Notes: generated by a model not told the origin, from the letters alone. 64,000 nucleotides of DNA from Candidatus Dichloromethanomonas elyunquensis (GCA_001515265.1 LNDB01000008.1:62001-126000); one strand, 5' to 3'. Positions 1-9,121 are shown, numbered from the stretch's first letter. Made by a program: numbers and translations.

Positions 1-49
1 CGGAAAAGGTTTAAGAGGTTGTGTATTTAAATTTGGGAGGAGGTAAAAT

Positions 50-1363
50 ATGGATACTCAAAGTGAAGTCGCGAAACGTACAATCCGCAAGTTAACAACC
101 CGTATCATTCCTTATATCTTCATACTGTATATTATTTCTTTTCTCGATCGGGTCAATATTGGCTATGCGGCGCTGACGATGAACAAAGCGTTAAGCCTAA
201 GCAGTTCTGTGTTCGGTCTTATTTCGGGTATATTTTTTATTGGTTATTTTATTTTTGAAGTGCCCAGCAATATTATATTGCACAAGATAGGGGCCAGAAT
301 ATGGATTGCCCGTATCATGGTTACTTGGGGAATCGTGGTGATAATTACCGCTTGGGCCGCTAATGCCACACATCTGTATATTTTGCGCTTTTTGTTGGGA
401 CTCGCCGAAGCGGGATTTTTCCCAGGGATTATTCTCTACCTTACTTTATGGTTTCCGGCAAAACAGCAGGCGCGTGCGATTGCCCTGTTTATGAGCGCCA
501 TGCCCGTATCCAATATCATCGGGGCTCCGATATCGGCATGGTTCTTAGGGTTTACTCATCTCGGCTGGGAAGGATGGCGGTGGTTGTTTGTCTGGGAAGG
601 ACTTCCGGCAGTCATATTTGGAATCATAACAATTTTTTATTTGACCGACCGTCCGGAACAGGCAAAATGGCTGTCTGATGAAGAGAAGAATTGGCTTACC
701 ACAAAACTGAAAGAGGAACATGAAGCTAAGATTGCCGCAAAAAAGCTTACGACCAAAGAAGCTTTGGCAAATCGCCGGGTCTGGTACCTTTCCTTAGTTT
801 ATTTCTTTAGCCAAAACGGTCTTTTTGGGGTAGGGTTCTGGTTGCCTACCATTATTAAAGGCTTTTCTAATTCATTATCAAACCAGCAAGTCGGGTTTAT
901 TGCTATGATTCCGTACATTGTCGCCGGTGTTTCCATGATATTTGTGGCCCGCCACTCTGACCGGACCGGGGAACGGCGTATCCATACCGCGATTCCACCC
1001 TTGGTCGGAGCGATTGGGCTTATCGGGTCGGGAATGAGCCATGACCCCGTTGTCCAAATTATCATGCTTTCCATAGCTACGGCAGGAATTTTCAGCTACT
1101 ATGCATGTTTCTGGTCTATGACATCGACGTTCCTGACCGGAGCGGCAGCGGCAGTCGGAATAGCAGTCATCAATTCCATCGGGAATCTTGGCGGTTTCGT
1201 TGGCCCTTACACGATTGGACTTTTGAAAGACGCGACAGGTTCAGTATACACGGGCCTATATTATCTAGGCGGCTGCTTATTGATTACGAGCCTATTAATT
1301 TTAGCTTTACGTAAGGAAAATCCTAGTTCCGCTAGTTCGCAATCCGGTAAACAAGCAGTCTAA
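50..1363 (+). CDS. MFS transporter, anion:cation symporter (ACS) type
   Basis: A 437-residue major facilitator with about 12 hydrophobic segments and a hydrophilic central loop near residues 195-235. The early motif FLDRVNIGYAAL (residues 31-42) is typical of the ACS/phthalate-tartrate permease group, which imports organic anions such as sugar acids, tartrate or nicotinate by proton symport. The substrate cannot be read from the sequence. The ATG follows a strong AGGAGG site at about 35-45. The gene has its own terminator downstream, so it is probably not co-transcribed with the signalling operon that follows. Family assignment is confident, substrate unknown. Confidence 0.88.
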   Translation: MDTQSEVAKRTIRKLTTRIIPYIFILYIISFLDRVNIGYAALTMNKALSLSSSVFGLISGIFFIGYFIFEVPSNIILHKIGARIWIARIMVTWGIVVIITAWAANATHLYILRFLLGLAEAGFFPGIILYLTLWFPAKQQARAIALFMSAMPVSNIIGAPISAWFLGFTHLGWEGWRWLFVWEGLPAVIFGIITIFYLTDRPEQAKWLSDEEKNWLTTKLKEEHEAKIAAKKLTTKEALANRRVWYLSLVYFFSQNGLFGVGFWLPTIIKGFSNSLSNQQVGFIAMIPYIVAGVSMIFVARHSDRTGERRIHTAIPPLVGAIGLIGSGMSHDPVVQIIMLSIATAGIFSYYACFWSMTSTFLTGAAAAVGIAVINSIGNLGGFVGPYTIGLLKDATGSVYTGLYYLGGCLLITSLLILALRKENPSSASSQSGKQAV

Positions 1364-1445
1364 TCGGTTCAGATCTTAAAAACACGACCGGGTTCCGAAT
1401 TATCAAATGTGATAACTTAGGCTAAGACATACCAGGGCAATAAAA

Positions 1446-1498
1446 GAGCGTGTCGCCAAACGTTTATGGAAAAACGGAGCGCGGCACGCTCCTTTTTG
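1446..1498 (+). terminator. Rho-independent terminator after the MFS gene
   Basis: The left arm GAGCGTGTCGC (from 1446) pairs with GCGGCACGCTC (1481-1491) apart from one G-T position, and is followed by CTTTTTG. It separates the transporter from the downstream signalling operon. Confidence 0.85.
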
Positions 1499-1551
1499 TT
1501 GGGAACCGAGATGTAACATAAATTATACCAATTTTTGAAGGTAAAAAGAGG

Positions 1552-1595
1552 AATTTGAGGATAATTGTTGAATAATTTGAGGATTATTGTTGAAT
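1552..1595 (+). repeat. Tandem 22-bp direct repeat upstream of the synthase gene
   Basis: Two adjacent 22-bp units at 1552-1573 and 1574-1595 differ at one base (GGATAATTG in the first, GGATTATTG in the second). The 22-bp period is about two helical turns, so both copies face the same side of the DNA. They lie 70-110 bp upstream of the synthase start, which suits a cooperative regulator site. The regulator is not identified. Confidence 0.6.
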
Positions 1596-1664
1596 GTACA
1601 CGGCTTTCCGTTGTTAAAAAATGTTTTTTAATATAAGGATTATTTAGAAATGGAGATGTTTTTA

Positions 1665-2930
1665 ATGCACGATGATTTTATTTCCATCGGTGAAGTTCTT
1701 ACATACTTAAGAGAAGAAAATATCACCGATCTGGAGAATAAAGCCCAATATGTTCACAATTTTATTGAAAAAGAGAATAAAAGTATTGGTAATGCATATG
1801 ACCGTTACCTGGAAAATGGGCCATCAACTTTCATGAATGTCGTAACAGAGCATTCCGGTGTCAAAAAAGAATGCATTTTATGGTGTGTCAACCATTATCT
1901 TAGTTTAAACAGGAACTCTAATGTTATCGAAAAAGCTTGTAATGCAATGCGCCAATTTGGAACCGGATGCGGAACATCCGCGTCTTCGTGCGGAATGACT
2001 TCTTTGCACAAAAACATTGAACAAAAATTAGCCAAAATGGTAGAAAAAGAAAAGGCTATTCTTTTTCCGACAGGATTTACGACAAATCTTGGTTCCATTT
2101 CTTATCTGGTTGGCAATAAAGATTTAATTATTTTTGATCGAGAATGTCATTCATCAATCATTAATGGGATTAAATTGTCTAAGGCAAAAAAATGGATTTC
2201 TTTTAAACATAATAATGTCACCGATCTCGAAATAAAATTACAGAAGTTTAAAGACTCATTTGAAAACATTTTTGTGATAGTTGAATCCGCCTATTCAATG
2301 AGCGGAGATCTGTCTCCGCTGCAAGAAATCACTCGTTTAAAGAAAATACATAAATTTTATTTGTACGTGGATGAGGCTCATACTTTTGGCATATATGGTG
2401 AAAAAGGACAGGGATATTGTTATGAACAAGAGGTGAGTGATAAAGTCGATTTTATTATTTCAACTTTATCTAAAGCTACAGCTTCTATAGGAGGTTTCTT
2501 TGCAGCGAATGAGAAATATTGCTCATTGTTAAAATGGTCGGATCCTTATGCATTTCAAGCCTGTTTAACACCCGCAGATGCCGCGGTAATTCTTGCTTCT
2601 CTTGAAGAAATAGAAAACAATCCTTTGTTAATTCAAGAACTTCATGCTAAAAACAGTTATATGCGTGACTTATTAATTTCTAAAGAATTTAATCTTGGAA
2701 ATAGCAGAAGCCCGATAATTCCAATTTTTATTGAAGATCACAATAAGTTAAGAATGGTTGTAAATGAACTTTATCTTCAGGGCATTTATTCCACTCCAAT
2801 TGTTTTTCCAGGAGTCAAAATAAATGAAGGAAGAATAAGATTTATATTAAATTATGGCCATACGAAAGAGCAGATCGATTATACAGTTGAAGCTTTAGAA
2901 AAGGTCTGTAAAAAGCACCAAATCATCTAA
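1665..2930 (+). CDS. PLP-dependent AONS/ALAS-family synthase, CqsA/LqsA-like by context
   Basis: Fold-type I PLP enzyme of the alpha-oxoamine synthase family, which joins an acyl-CoA to an amino acid (BioF, KBL, ALAS, serine palmitoyltransferase, and CqsA/LqsA that make alpha-hydroxyketone signals). Numbered from the alternative ATG at 1650, visible landmarks are NHYLSL (substrate-pocket region), the glycine-rich GTGCGTSASSCG with the usual GTRNISG arginine replaced by Ala, YVDEAHTFG (PLP-ring Asp241, His244), the Schiff-base lysine in STLSKATASIGG (Lys275), and GRIRF for the carboxylate Arg. ATG 1665 is preferred because GGAG sits 9 bases upstream; 1650 would add five residues. It lies 34 bp before a six-helix hybrid kinase, which is why a signal-synthase role is inferred. 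No biotin, haem or threonine-degradation genes adjoin it. The gene is visibly A+T-richer than its neighbours. Confidence 0.7.
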   Translation: MHDDFISIGEVLTYLREENITDLENKAQYVHNFIEKENKSIGNAYDRYLENGPSTFMNVVTEHSGVKKECILWCVNHYLSLNRNSNVIEKACNAMRQFGTGCGTSASSCGMTSLHKNIEQKLAKMVEKEKAILFPTGFTTNLGSISYLVGNKDLIIFDRECHSSIINGIKLSKAKKWISFKHNNVTDLEIKLQKFKDSFENIFVIVESAYSMSGDLSPLQEITRLKKIHKFYLYVDEAHTFGIYGEKGQGYCYEQEVSDKVDFIISTLSKATASIGGFFAANEKYCSLLKWSDPYAFQACLTPADAAVILASLEEIENNPLLIQELHAKNSYMRDLLISKEFNLGNSRSPIIPIFIEDHNKLRMVVNELYLQGIYSTPIVFPGVKINEGRIRFILNYGHTKEQIDYTVEALEKVCKKHQII

Positions 2931-2964
2931 AGTAAATGAATTACCAAGAGGCGGGAAGTTAAAA

Positions 2965-5838
2965 ATGCGGTTACATGCATTGAGCTTGAGTTTTCAAGAT
3001 ACAGCACTAGAAACAGAATTTAGGTTTTTCTATGACTTCGAAACCCGAGTATTTAACCGAATTGGAATGATACTTTCTTTTCTTGCTTGGTTTGTTTTGA
3101 ACATATTTTCATATATCAACTTTCCAAATCATCTACTGCAGATTACTATGGCAATAGTTATCCTCCTGTACCCGCTTTTTACCGTAAACTTACTGATAAT
3201 ATCCTCGCAGCGCTATGTAAAGTATTTTCAACCTGTAACAGCTTTGTCCAATGGCCTTGCGGGCTTAGTTTGTATTTATGTGGGTCATTTTATATTAGAC
3301 AATAACATTCTTACGATTTGCGGAGAAATTACAGTTATTTTATTTGCATTTTTTATTTTACGACTCAGGTTTACAATTGCGGTACCTACCACACTTTTCT
3401 ATGTTATTGCTTACCAGGTTACAATGTTGGTGTCATTCCCAGAAAGTAGCGACATTGCCCTGCTCTCCCTTCTTCTCTGGTTGATTGAAGGCGCCTGTAT
3501 CGTGGGCGGCAACACTCTGGAACGAGTTACCCGCCAAGCGTTTTATCAGAACAAGGTCATTAAACACCAGCAACAAGTGGCCGAGGCGGCAACTCAGGCG
3601 AAGAGCGAGTTTCTGGCGAACATGAGTCATGAAATCCGTACACCTATGAATGCGATTATTGGGATGGCCTATCTGGTGTTGCAGACCGATTTAACCCCTA
3701 AACAACAGGATTATTTAGAGAAAATTCAGTACTCAGCTCAGGCGTTGCTGGGAATTATCAATAACATTTTAGACTATTCTAAGGTTGAAGCCGGCAAGCT
3801 GGATATTGAGACGATAAACTTTAATTTGGATGAAACCCTGAGCAATTTGGCTAACCTGCTACAAATCAAGGCCCAACAGAAGGGTCTTGAGCTTTTCTTT
3901 GATTATCCGGAGGATGTGCCGCAAAGATTAAAGGGCGACCCGCTTCGGCTAGGGCAAATTTTGACTAACCTAACCAATAATGCCATCAAGTTCACGGACA
4001 AAGGTGAAATCGTTGTTAAGATTGAACTGTTGTTTAAGCGCCAGGAAGACGTTACATTGCAATTTTCCGTCAGTGATTCGGGTATCGGCATGACGCAGGA
4101 GCAGCAAAATAAGCTTTTCCGGCCTTTTTGCCAAGCGGACGCTTCCACTACCCGCAAATACGGGGGTACAGGCTTGGGGTTGGCCATTTGTGAACGACTG
4201 GTAAGTCTGATGGGTGGCAGGATCTGGGTTGAGAGTGAAATAGGCAAAGGGAGCACTTTTATCTTTACGGTGGTATTGGGTTACAATGAACCAGCGGAAT
4301 GCAAGCTAACCGCACCTAGTTGTCGGGAAAACAAGAATAGTAAGGTTTTAGTCATTGACGACAACCCTATTGCGGTAGAGATTTTGACGAATATGCTTGA
4401 ATCCTTGAATTTTACTGCGGTGGGGGTTAATTCTGGGGAGCAGGGACTGGCTGAACTCAAAAAGGATGATCAGGCTGATAGGTTCGATTTGGTACTTATA
4501 GATTGGCAAATGCCTGGAATGGACGGTCTGGAAACATCCCGTTGTATTAAGGCAATGGATGGACTAAACTTGAAGCCGGAGATTATCATGATTTCGGCTT
4601 ACAGTCTATCGGACATGGCAGATGAGGCTTTTAAAATCGGGGTAAAAAAACGTCTCTCCAAACCGTTTACAAAATCCCAACTGCTTAATGCTATCATAGA
4701 CGTATTTCATGTTAGCAAGAACCAATCATTTGTGTTTTGTCACAATGGGCATAAGGTCTTTATTCCGGAACAGTGTGCGGGTATAAACGGGACCAAAATC
4801 TTGTTGGTGGAGGATAATGAAATCAATCAGCAGGTAGCAGAGGAAATTTTGCGGCAAATGGGCTTGGAGGTAGACATCGCCGTAAACGGATTGCAGGCTT
4901 TAGAAATGCTGGAGGAGATCAAATACGACCTGGTTCTAATGGATTTACAGATGCCCGTGATGGATGGTTACGAATCAACGCGTAAAATTCGGAGCAGCAG
5001 CCGTTGGGCAAATCTGCCGGTGATTGCGATGACTTCCCATGCGATGAGCGGCGACCGGGAAAAGAGTCTTCAAGCTGGGATGAACGATCAAATAAACAAA
5101 CCCATTAATCCAGAAGAGCTTTTGGCAGCTATAGTAAAATGGATCACGATAAGCAATAGGACGAACTCTGGCAGCGAATTAAACCCTGAAGAAGACGGTG
5201 AGGATAATCTGCCTTGGCCGGACATCCCCGGTATATTGTTTGCAGACGGATTGGCCAGGCTTGGCGGAAACCAGAAACTATATAGGAAGCTGCTTTTAGA
5301 TTTTTATGCCGGCAATCTTGAAACAATGGAAAATATTAAAAAAGCGCTCTCCAAAGGCGATGGCAAGACAGCACGCATTTTGGTGCACACCGTAAAAGGA
5401 GTGGCTGCAAATTTAGGGGCAAATCAGTTGGCGGAGGCGGGTTCTGAATTGGAAATAGCGCTGACGCAGGGAAGTATTGATCGACAGGATGTTTTGCTGG
5501 AGAAATTTATGGAGTCTACGACCATTGTAATGGATGGGATAAGCGTATTTAAGGAAACGGTTGCTTCAATACCAAAGACAACGACAAAAGAACAATATAA
5601 AGGAATTACGGATGTCGACAGCGCTGTTGTATACCCGCTTATCATTAGTCTCGCGGAAATGCTGGAGGGCGGCTCGATAAAATCGATTAAGCTACTTCAT
5701 ATTTTAGACAGTCATTTACGCAACACTAAGGTAGAAAAACAGTTTAATCAACTCAAGAAAGATGTAGATATGTTTGATATGGACAGTGCCTTAGAAAAAT
5801 TGAAGGTAATTGCCTCAGCCTTGGAGCTTTCAATATAG
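2965..5838 (+). CDS. Six-helix membrane hybrid histidine kinase (HK-REC-REC-HPt)
   Basis: A 957-residue hybrid kinase. Residues about 33-182 form six membrane helices with short loops and no large extracellular sensor domain, so ligand would have to be perceived within the membrane, as in CqsS and LqsS. A short linker leads to the H-box (His222 in NMSHEIRTPMN), the ATPase domain (DSGIGM, then GGTGLGL), receiver 1 (about 452-570, Asp513 in LIDWQMPGMDG), receiver 2 (about 612-730, Asp660 in LMDLQMPVMDG) and an HPt domain (His808 in LVHTVKGVAANLG), then about 100 residues of uncertain role. This is a complete internal phosphorelay of the BarA/EvgS layout. The polar N-terminus before helix 1 recalls that of CqsS and class III adenylate cyclase membrane anchors. 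It is tightly linked to the synthase upstream and the HD-GYP regulator downstream. Confidence 0.9.
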   Translation: MRLHALSLSFQDTALETEFRFFYDFETRVFNRIGMILSFLAWFVLNIFSYINFPNHLLQITMAIVILLYPLFTVNLLIISSQRYVKYFQPVTALSNGLAGLVCIYVGHFILDNNILTICGEITVILFAFFILRLRFTIAVPTTLFYVIAYQVTMLVSFPESSDIALLSLLLWLIEGACIVGGNTLERVTRQAFYQNKVIKHQQQVAEAATQAKSEFLANMSHEIRTPMNAIIGMAYLVLQTDLTPKQQDYLEKIQYSAQALLGIINNILDYSKVEAGKLDIETINFNLDETLSNLANLLQIKAQQKGLELFFDYPEDVPQRLKGDPLRLGQILTNLTNNAIKFTDKGEIVVKIELLFKRQEDVTLQFSVSDSGIGMTQEQQNKLFRPFCQADASTTRKYGGTGLGLAICERLVSLMGGRIWVESEIGKGSTFIFTVVLGYNEPAECKLTAPSCRENKNSKVLVIDDNPIAVEILTNMLESLNFTAVGVNSGEQGLAELKKDDQADRFDLVLIDWQMPGMDGLETSRCIKAMDGLNLKPEIIMISAYSLSDMADEAFKIGVKKRLSKPFTKSQLLNAIIDVFHVSKNQSFVFCHNGHKVFIPEQCAGINGTKILLVEDNEINQQVAEEILRQMGLEVDIAVNGLQALEMLEEIKYDLVLMDLQMPVMDGYESTRKIRSSSRWANLPVIAMTSHAMSGDREKSLQAGMNDQINKPINPEELLAAIVKWITISNRTNSGSELNPEEDGEDNLPWPDIPGILFADGLARLGGNQKLYRKLLLDFYAGNLETMENIKKALSKGDGKTARILVHTVKGVAANLGANQLAEAGSELEIALTQGSIDRQDVLLEKFMESTTIVMDGISVFKETVASIPKTTTKEQYKGITDVDSAVVYPLIISLAEMLEGGSIKSIKLLHILDSHLRNTKVEKQFNQLKKDVDMFDMDSALEKLKVIASALELSI

Positions 5839-5851
5839 GGGGAATTAAGAA

Positions 5852-6913
5852 GTGACTACAGAACAACAAAGAGTTCTGATTGTCGATGATACTCCTGAAA
5901 ACATTTACATATTAACGGGTATCTTAGAGGACCAATACGAAGTGTCGGTAGCAATCAACGGAGAGAAGGCCTTGAAAATCGCGGCGATGGAGCCGCTTAC
6001 CGACCTAATACTGTTAGATATCATGATGCCGGATATGGATGGTTATGAAGTATGTACTAAATTAAAAACCAATGAGAAAACCGCAAATATTCCAGTTATC
6101 TTTGTGACGGCCTTAACAGCTGACGAAAATGAAGCCAAAGGTTTAGCGTTGGGTGCTGCCGATTATATTAACAAACCGTTTAATCCTGCTTTGGTAAAGG
6201 CTAGAGTAAAAAATCATCTTGAAGTAAAAAAGTATAGAGACAAATTAGAAGAGATCGTAAGGGAAAAAACAAGCGAACTGAGGCTCACCCGCGATGTGAC
6301 GATTGAAACTTTGGGTACTTTAGCGGAATACCGTGATCCCGAAACAGGAGGGCATATTAAACGTACGATGAATTATGTCCGTTTCCTGGCTGAAAAACTC
6401 CGAAACCACCCAAACTTCGAAAGCTTCCTTAGTGATGAGACAATTGAAAATTTGTGGAAATCGGCCCCTTTGCATGATGTGGGCAAAGTGGGAGTGCCGG
6501 ATAGTATTTTGCTGAAACAAGGAAAATTGACACCGGAGGAGTATACCGAAATGCAAAAGCATACTATTTTCGGACGAGATGCCCTAACTACTTCCGTATC
6601 AAAGCTTGGTACTAATTCATTTCTCAAAATCGCCCAGGAGATGGCATATACGCATCATGAAAAATGGAACGGGTCAGGCTATCCGCAAGGTCTTAAGGGT
6701 GAACAAATACCTATTTCGGGACGACTAATGGCGGTTGCTGACGTTTACGATGCCTTAATCACCTCACGTGTATATAAACCCGCACTTTCACATTACCAAG
6801 CTGTAAATATTATCAGAGAGTGTAGAGGAAAGGCTTTTGATCCTCAAATTGTAGATGTATTTCTTCAATTTAAAGATCATTTTCATCGTATTGCTCTGGA
6901 GATATTAGCCTAG
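5852..6913 (+). CDS. Response regulator with HD-GYP c-di-GMP phosphodiesterase domain
   Basis: A 353-residue RpfG-type regulator. Residues 1-125 are a receiver (Asp56 in [11 protein letters not shown]). A coiled linker (about 128-150) leads to an HD-GYP domain with [10 protein letters not shown] (His208, Asp209), [11 protein letters not shown] (Gly276-Tyr277-Pro278) and [10 protein letters not shown], the signature of enzymes that hydrolyse cyclic di-GMP. It starts at GTG 13 bases after the kinase stop, with AGGGGG just upstream, so it is almost certainly co-translated and is the natural output of the kinase's HPt domain. No DNA-binding domain is present, so output is predicted to be a change in c-di-GMP rather than direct transcription control. 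Confidence 0.9.
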   Translation: MTTEQQRVLIVDDTPENIYILTGILEDQYEVSVAINGEKALKIAAMEPLTDLILLDIMMPDMDGYEVCTKLKTNEKTANIPVIFVTALTADENEAKGLALGAADYINKPFNPALVKARVKNHLEVKKYRDKLEEIVREKTSELRLTRDVTIETLGTLAEYRDPETGGHIKRTMNYVRFLAEKLRNHPNFESFLSDETIENLWKSAPLHDVGKVGVPDSILLKQGKLTPEEYTEMQKHTIFGRDALTTSVSKLGTNSFLKIAQEMAYTHHEKWNGSGYPQGLKGEQIPISGRLMAVADVYDALITSRVYKPALSHYQAVNIIRECRGKAFDPQIVDVFLQFKDHFHRIALEILA

Positions 6914-6923
6914 CTATTTTCAA

Positions 6924-7000
6924 TGGTCGGGGCGACAGGATTCGAACCTGCGGCCTCTTGGTCCCGAACCAAGCGCGCTACCAAACTGCGCTACGCCCCG
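6924..7000 (-). tRNA. tRNA-Pro (anticodon CGG), CCA encoded
   Basis: On the minus strand the acceptor CGGGGCG pairs with CGCCCCG, followed by A and an encoded CCA. D, anticodon and T arms are all present (GGTTCGAATCC). The anticodon loop is TTCGGGA between CTTGG and CCAAG, giving CGG, which reads CCG proline codons. Length is 77 nt. Its 3' end faces the signalling operon only 10 bp away, the orientation seen when mobile DNA inserts at tRNA 3' ends, though no second attachment repeat is visible here. Confidence 0.96.
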
Positions 7001-7322
7001 TTTTTAGAACACATAAAATCATAGCAAACGAGGTATTGGATGTCAAGATGGAATCGAGGATTTAGAGGGTGACTGGGAAATAAGTTTTCAAATATATCAA
7101 AGATAACGTAAAGTAAAATGAGCCATAACGGCTCTTCTTTATTTTTATTTGATACCTAATTGATCCTTTAAAGCATTTTATAGATTAATACTTTTTTCCT
7201 ATCCCTTATCAGCATAATTTCCTAATTGTGCAAATTTTTAGTTCTGAAGTAGGAAATATTAAGAAAATGTCGAAAGTGATAAGGGTTAATAGATTATTCT
7301 TTCTTTTTGAAGGAGTTAAGTG
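7001..7322. other. Gene-free stretch with a small hairpin and nested inverted repeats
   Basis: No coding sequence is seen. GAGCC-ATAAC-GGCTC at 7120-7134 with flanking A- and T-rich arms could be a weak terminator. Further on, CCCTTATCA (7203-7211) pairs with TGATAAGGG (7277-7285), and inside it ATTTCCTA (7217-7224) pairs with TAGGAAAT (7250-7257). These nested perfect arms end 38 bp before the degS-like start and could form a structured leader or a pair of operators. Confidence 0.5.
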
Positions 7323-8444
7323 ATGGACCGTTTATCCGATGTATTTGAAGCAACCCTGAAAGCAGTAGAAGATGGAAAAGAAGAGATATTTAATATTTAT
7401 GAAATTACCAGGTCTGAAGTACAAAGGCTCAAAAAAGAGCTGGAATTTTTGTCATTAGAAATCAGTGAAACGATAAGAAGAGTCGATAATCAACTAAAAG
7501 ATGAAAAGTCTTTAAGACAGAAGCTAATGGAAGTCAATCGGAATTTTAAGAATTTTAATGAAAAGCAGATGCTGGACATTTATTCGCAGGCTAAAGATGC
7601 ACAGGTGGAACTTAAACTGCTTCAGGCCAAAGAACTTCAGCTCCGGACGAGAAGGGATGAGATCGAAAGATCTTTGAAAAACTTGGACGGAACGGTACAA
7701 AGAGCCGAGAACCTCATGAACCAAGTTGGACTTGCTATTCGCTTGTTAAAAGAGGGAATAACAGAAATTTCCCAGCTTTACAGCAATGATCAAAGGAAAG
7801 AAATCGCTTTTCGAATCATTAAGGCCCAAGAGGAGGAAAGAAGAAGGATTGCCAGGGAAGTCCATGACGGACCGGCCCAAAGCCTTGCAAACATTGTCCT
7901 GAGATTGGAAATTGCCGAAAAATTATTAATGATAGACCACGATCAAGTGAAAAAAGAAATCCAGGAATTAAATAACCAGGTTCGAGAAAACCTGCGGGAT
8001 ATTCGAAGAATTATTTTTGACCTGCGTCCGATTCAATTGGAGAGCTCGGGAATTATTGAGACGATTAAGAATTATATTAAGAATTACCAAAAGACTTATG
8101 GTATAGAATGTGAATTGATCGTAGACGGGGTGGAGAAGCAGCTGAATCCTTCTTTAGAAGTTGCTTTATTCAGACTTGTCCAGGAAGGGATGACCAATGT
8201 TGCCAAACATGCGGATACCTCAAAATGTGAAGTGGTCCTTCAATTTTTGGATGACTGGATCATAGGACAAATCATCGATCAGGGAAGAGGGTTCAATACC
8301 AAAGAGGTCCTGACTAATCCGGGAGAGCATTTTGGACTGATTGGAATTAATGAACGCATTGACATGTATTCAGGTAAATTTACCATAAAATCTGTGCAAG
8401 GAGAAGGAACCGTATTTGAGTTTGGTTTGCCATATGCTAATTAA
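7323..8444 (+). CDS. degS: DegS-like cytosolic sensor histidine kinase
   Basis: A 373-residue soluble kinase without membrane segments. The N-terminal ~165 residues are a long charged coiled coil like the DegS sensor domain. The HisKA_3 box RRRIAREVHDGPAQSLAN follows, with phosphoacceptor His181, then an HATPase_c domain (GMTNVAKHA, DQGRGF, HFGLIGINERI). It phosphorylates the DegU-like regulator encoded 14 bp downstream. In Bacillus the pair controls exoenzymes, biofilm and motility; regulon here unknown. ATG 7323 is chosen over GTG 7320 because GAAGGAG ends 7 bases upstream. Length is close to B. subtilis DegS (about 385). Confidence 0.9.
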   Translation: MDRLSDVFEATLKAVEDGKEEIFNIYEITRSEVQRLKKELEFLSLEISETIRRVDNQLKDEKSLRQKLMEVNRNFKNFNEKQMLDIYSQAKDAQVELKLLQAKELQLRTRRDEIERSLKNLDGTVQRAENLMNQVGLAIRLLKEGITEISQLYSNDQRKEIAFRIIKAQEEERRRIAREVHDGPAQSLANIVLRLEIAEKLLMIDHDQVKKEIQELNNQVRENLRDIRRIIFDLRPIQLESSGIIETIKNYIKNYQKTYGIECELIVDGVEKQLNPSLEVALFRLVQEGMTNVAKHADTSKCEVVLQFLDDWIIGQIIDQGRGFNTKEVLTNPGEHFGLIGINERIDMYSGKFTIKSVQGEGTVFEFGLPYAN

Positions 8445-8458
8445 GGAGGACAGAAGAC

Positions 8459-9097
8459 ATGATCAAAGTAGTCATCGCTGACGATCATCCCTTGCTTAGG
8501 GAAGGTTTGAGAAGAATTCTGGAATTTGAAGAGGGAATTCGTGTAATTTCCGAAGTGGGGGACGGGCAGGGGGCTATTAATATTGCCAGAAGTACTCCGT
8601 TCGATATTTTGCTCATGGATCTGAATATGCCGGGAGTCAATGGATTGGAAGCTTGCAGGGTGATCCGTAGAGAACGGACCGAAATTGGGATTATTGTCTT
8701 AACTGTCGATGATTCTGATGAAAAAATTTTTCAAGTTCTCCAGCTTGGAGTAGCAGGGTATCTCTTAAAAGATGTCATTCCTAAAACATTGGTTGATTCT
8801 ATCCGTAAGGTTTATGCCGGAGAACCGATTCTTGCGCCGTCTGTCACCGGAAAACTATTGGGACAGCTTACAAGTTCTAATACGCCGAAGAATAATTTTG
8901 GATTAAGCAACCGGGAAATGGAAATCCTTGCATATGTGGTAAAAGGGTCTTCCAACAGGGATATCGGAATATCTCTATTTATCAGTGAGAAAACTGTAAA
9001 AAACCATCTTTCCAATATTTTCCGAAAACTTGAAGTTGAAGACAGAACTCAAGCTGCGCTCAAAGCAGTTAAATTAAAATTGGTTCAATTGGATTAA
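8459..9097 (+). CDS. degU: DegU-like NarL/LuxR-family response regulator
   Basis: A 212-residue regulator: receiver with acidic pair Asp8/Asp9, phosphoacceptor Asp54 in LLMDLNMPG and a conserved lysine in YLLKDV, then a LuxR-type helix-turn-helix (LSNREMEILAYVVKGSSN...ISEKTVKNHLSNIFRKL). It is the partner of the DegS-like kinase, with AAGGAGGA upstream of its ATG, and binds DNA as a transcription regulator. Whether it is functionally DegU or another NarL-class regulator cannot be settled by sequence alone. Confidence 0.9.
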   Translation: MIKVVIADDHPLLREGLRRILEFEEGIRVISEVGDGQGAINIARSTPFDILLMDLNMPGVNGLEACRVIRRERTEIGIIVLTVDDSDEKIFQVLQLGVAGYLLKDVIPKTLVDSIRKVYAGEPILAPSVTGKLLGQLTSSNTPKNNFGLSNREMEILAYVVKGSSNRDIGISLFISEKTVKNHLSNIFRKLEVEDRTQAALKAVKLKLVQLD

Positions 9098-9121
9098 TAA
9101 AGTACCGGAGGAGTGATCACT

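Noticed and set aside
1650-2930. Reading the PLP synthase simply as BioF or KBL
   Set aside because: Family motifs alone would permit it, but no biotin or threonine-degradation genes are nearby and the partner kinase favours a signalling role; kept as an alternative only.
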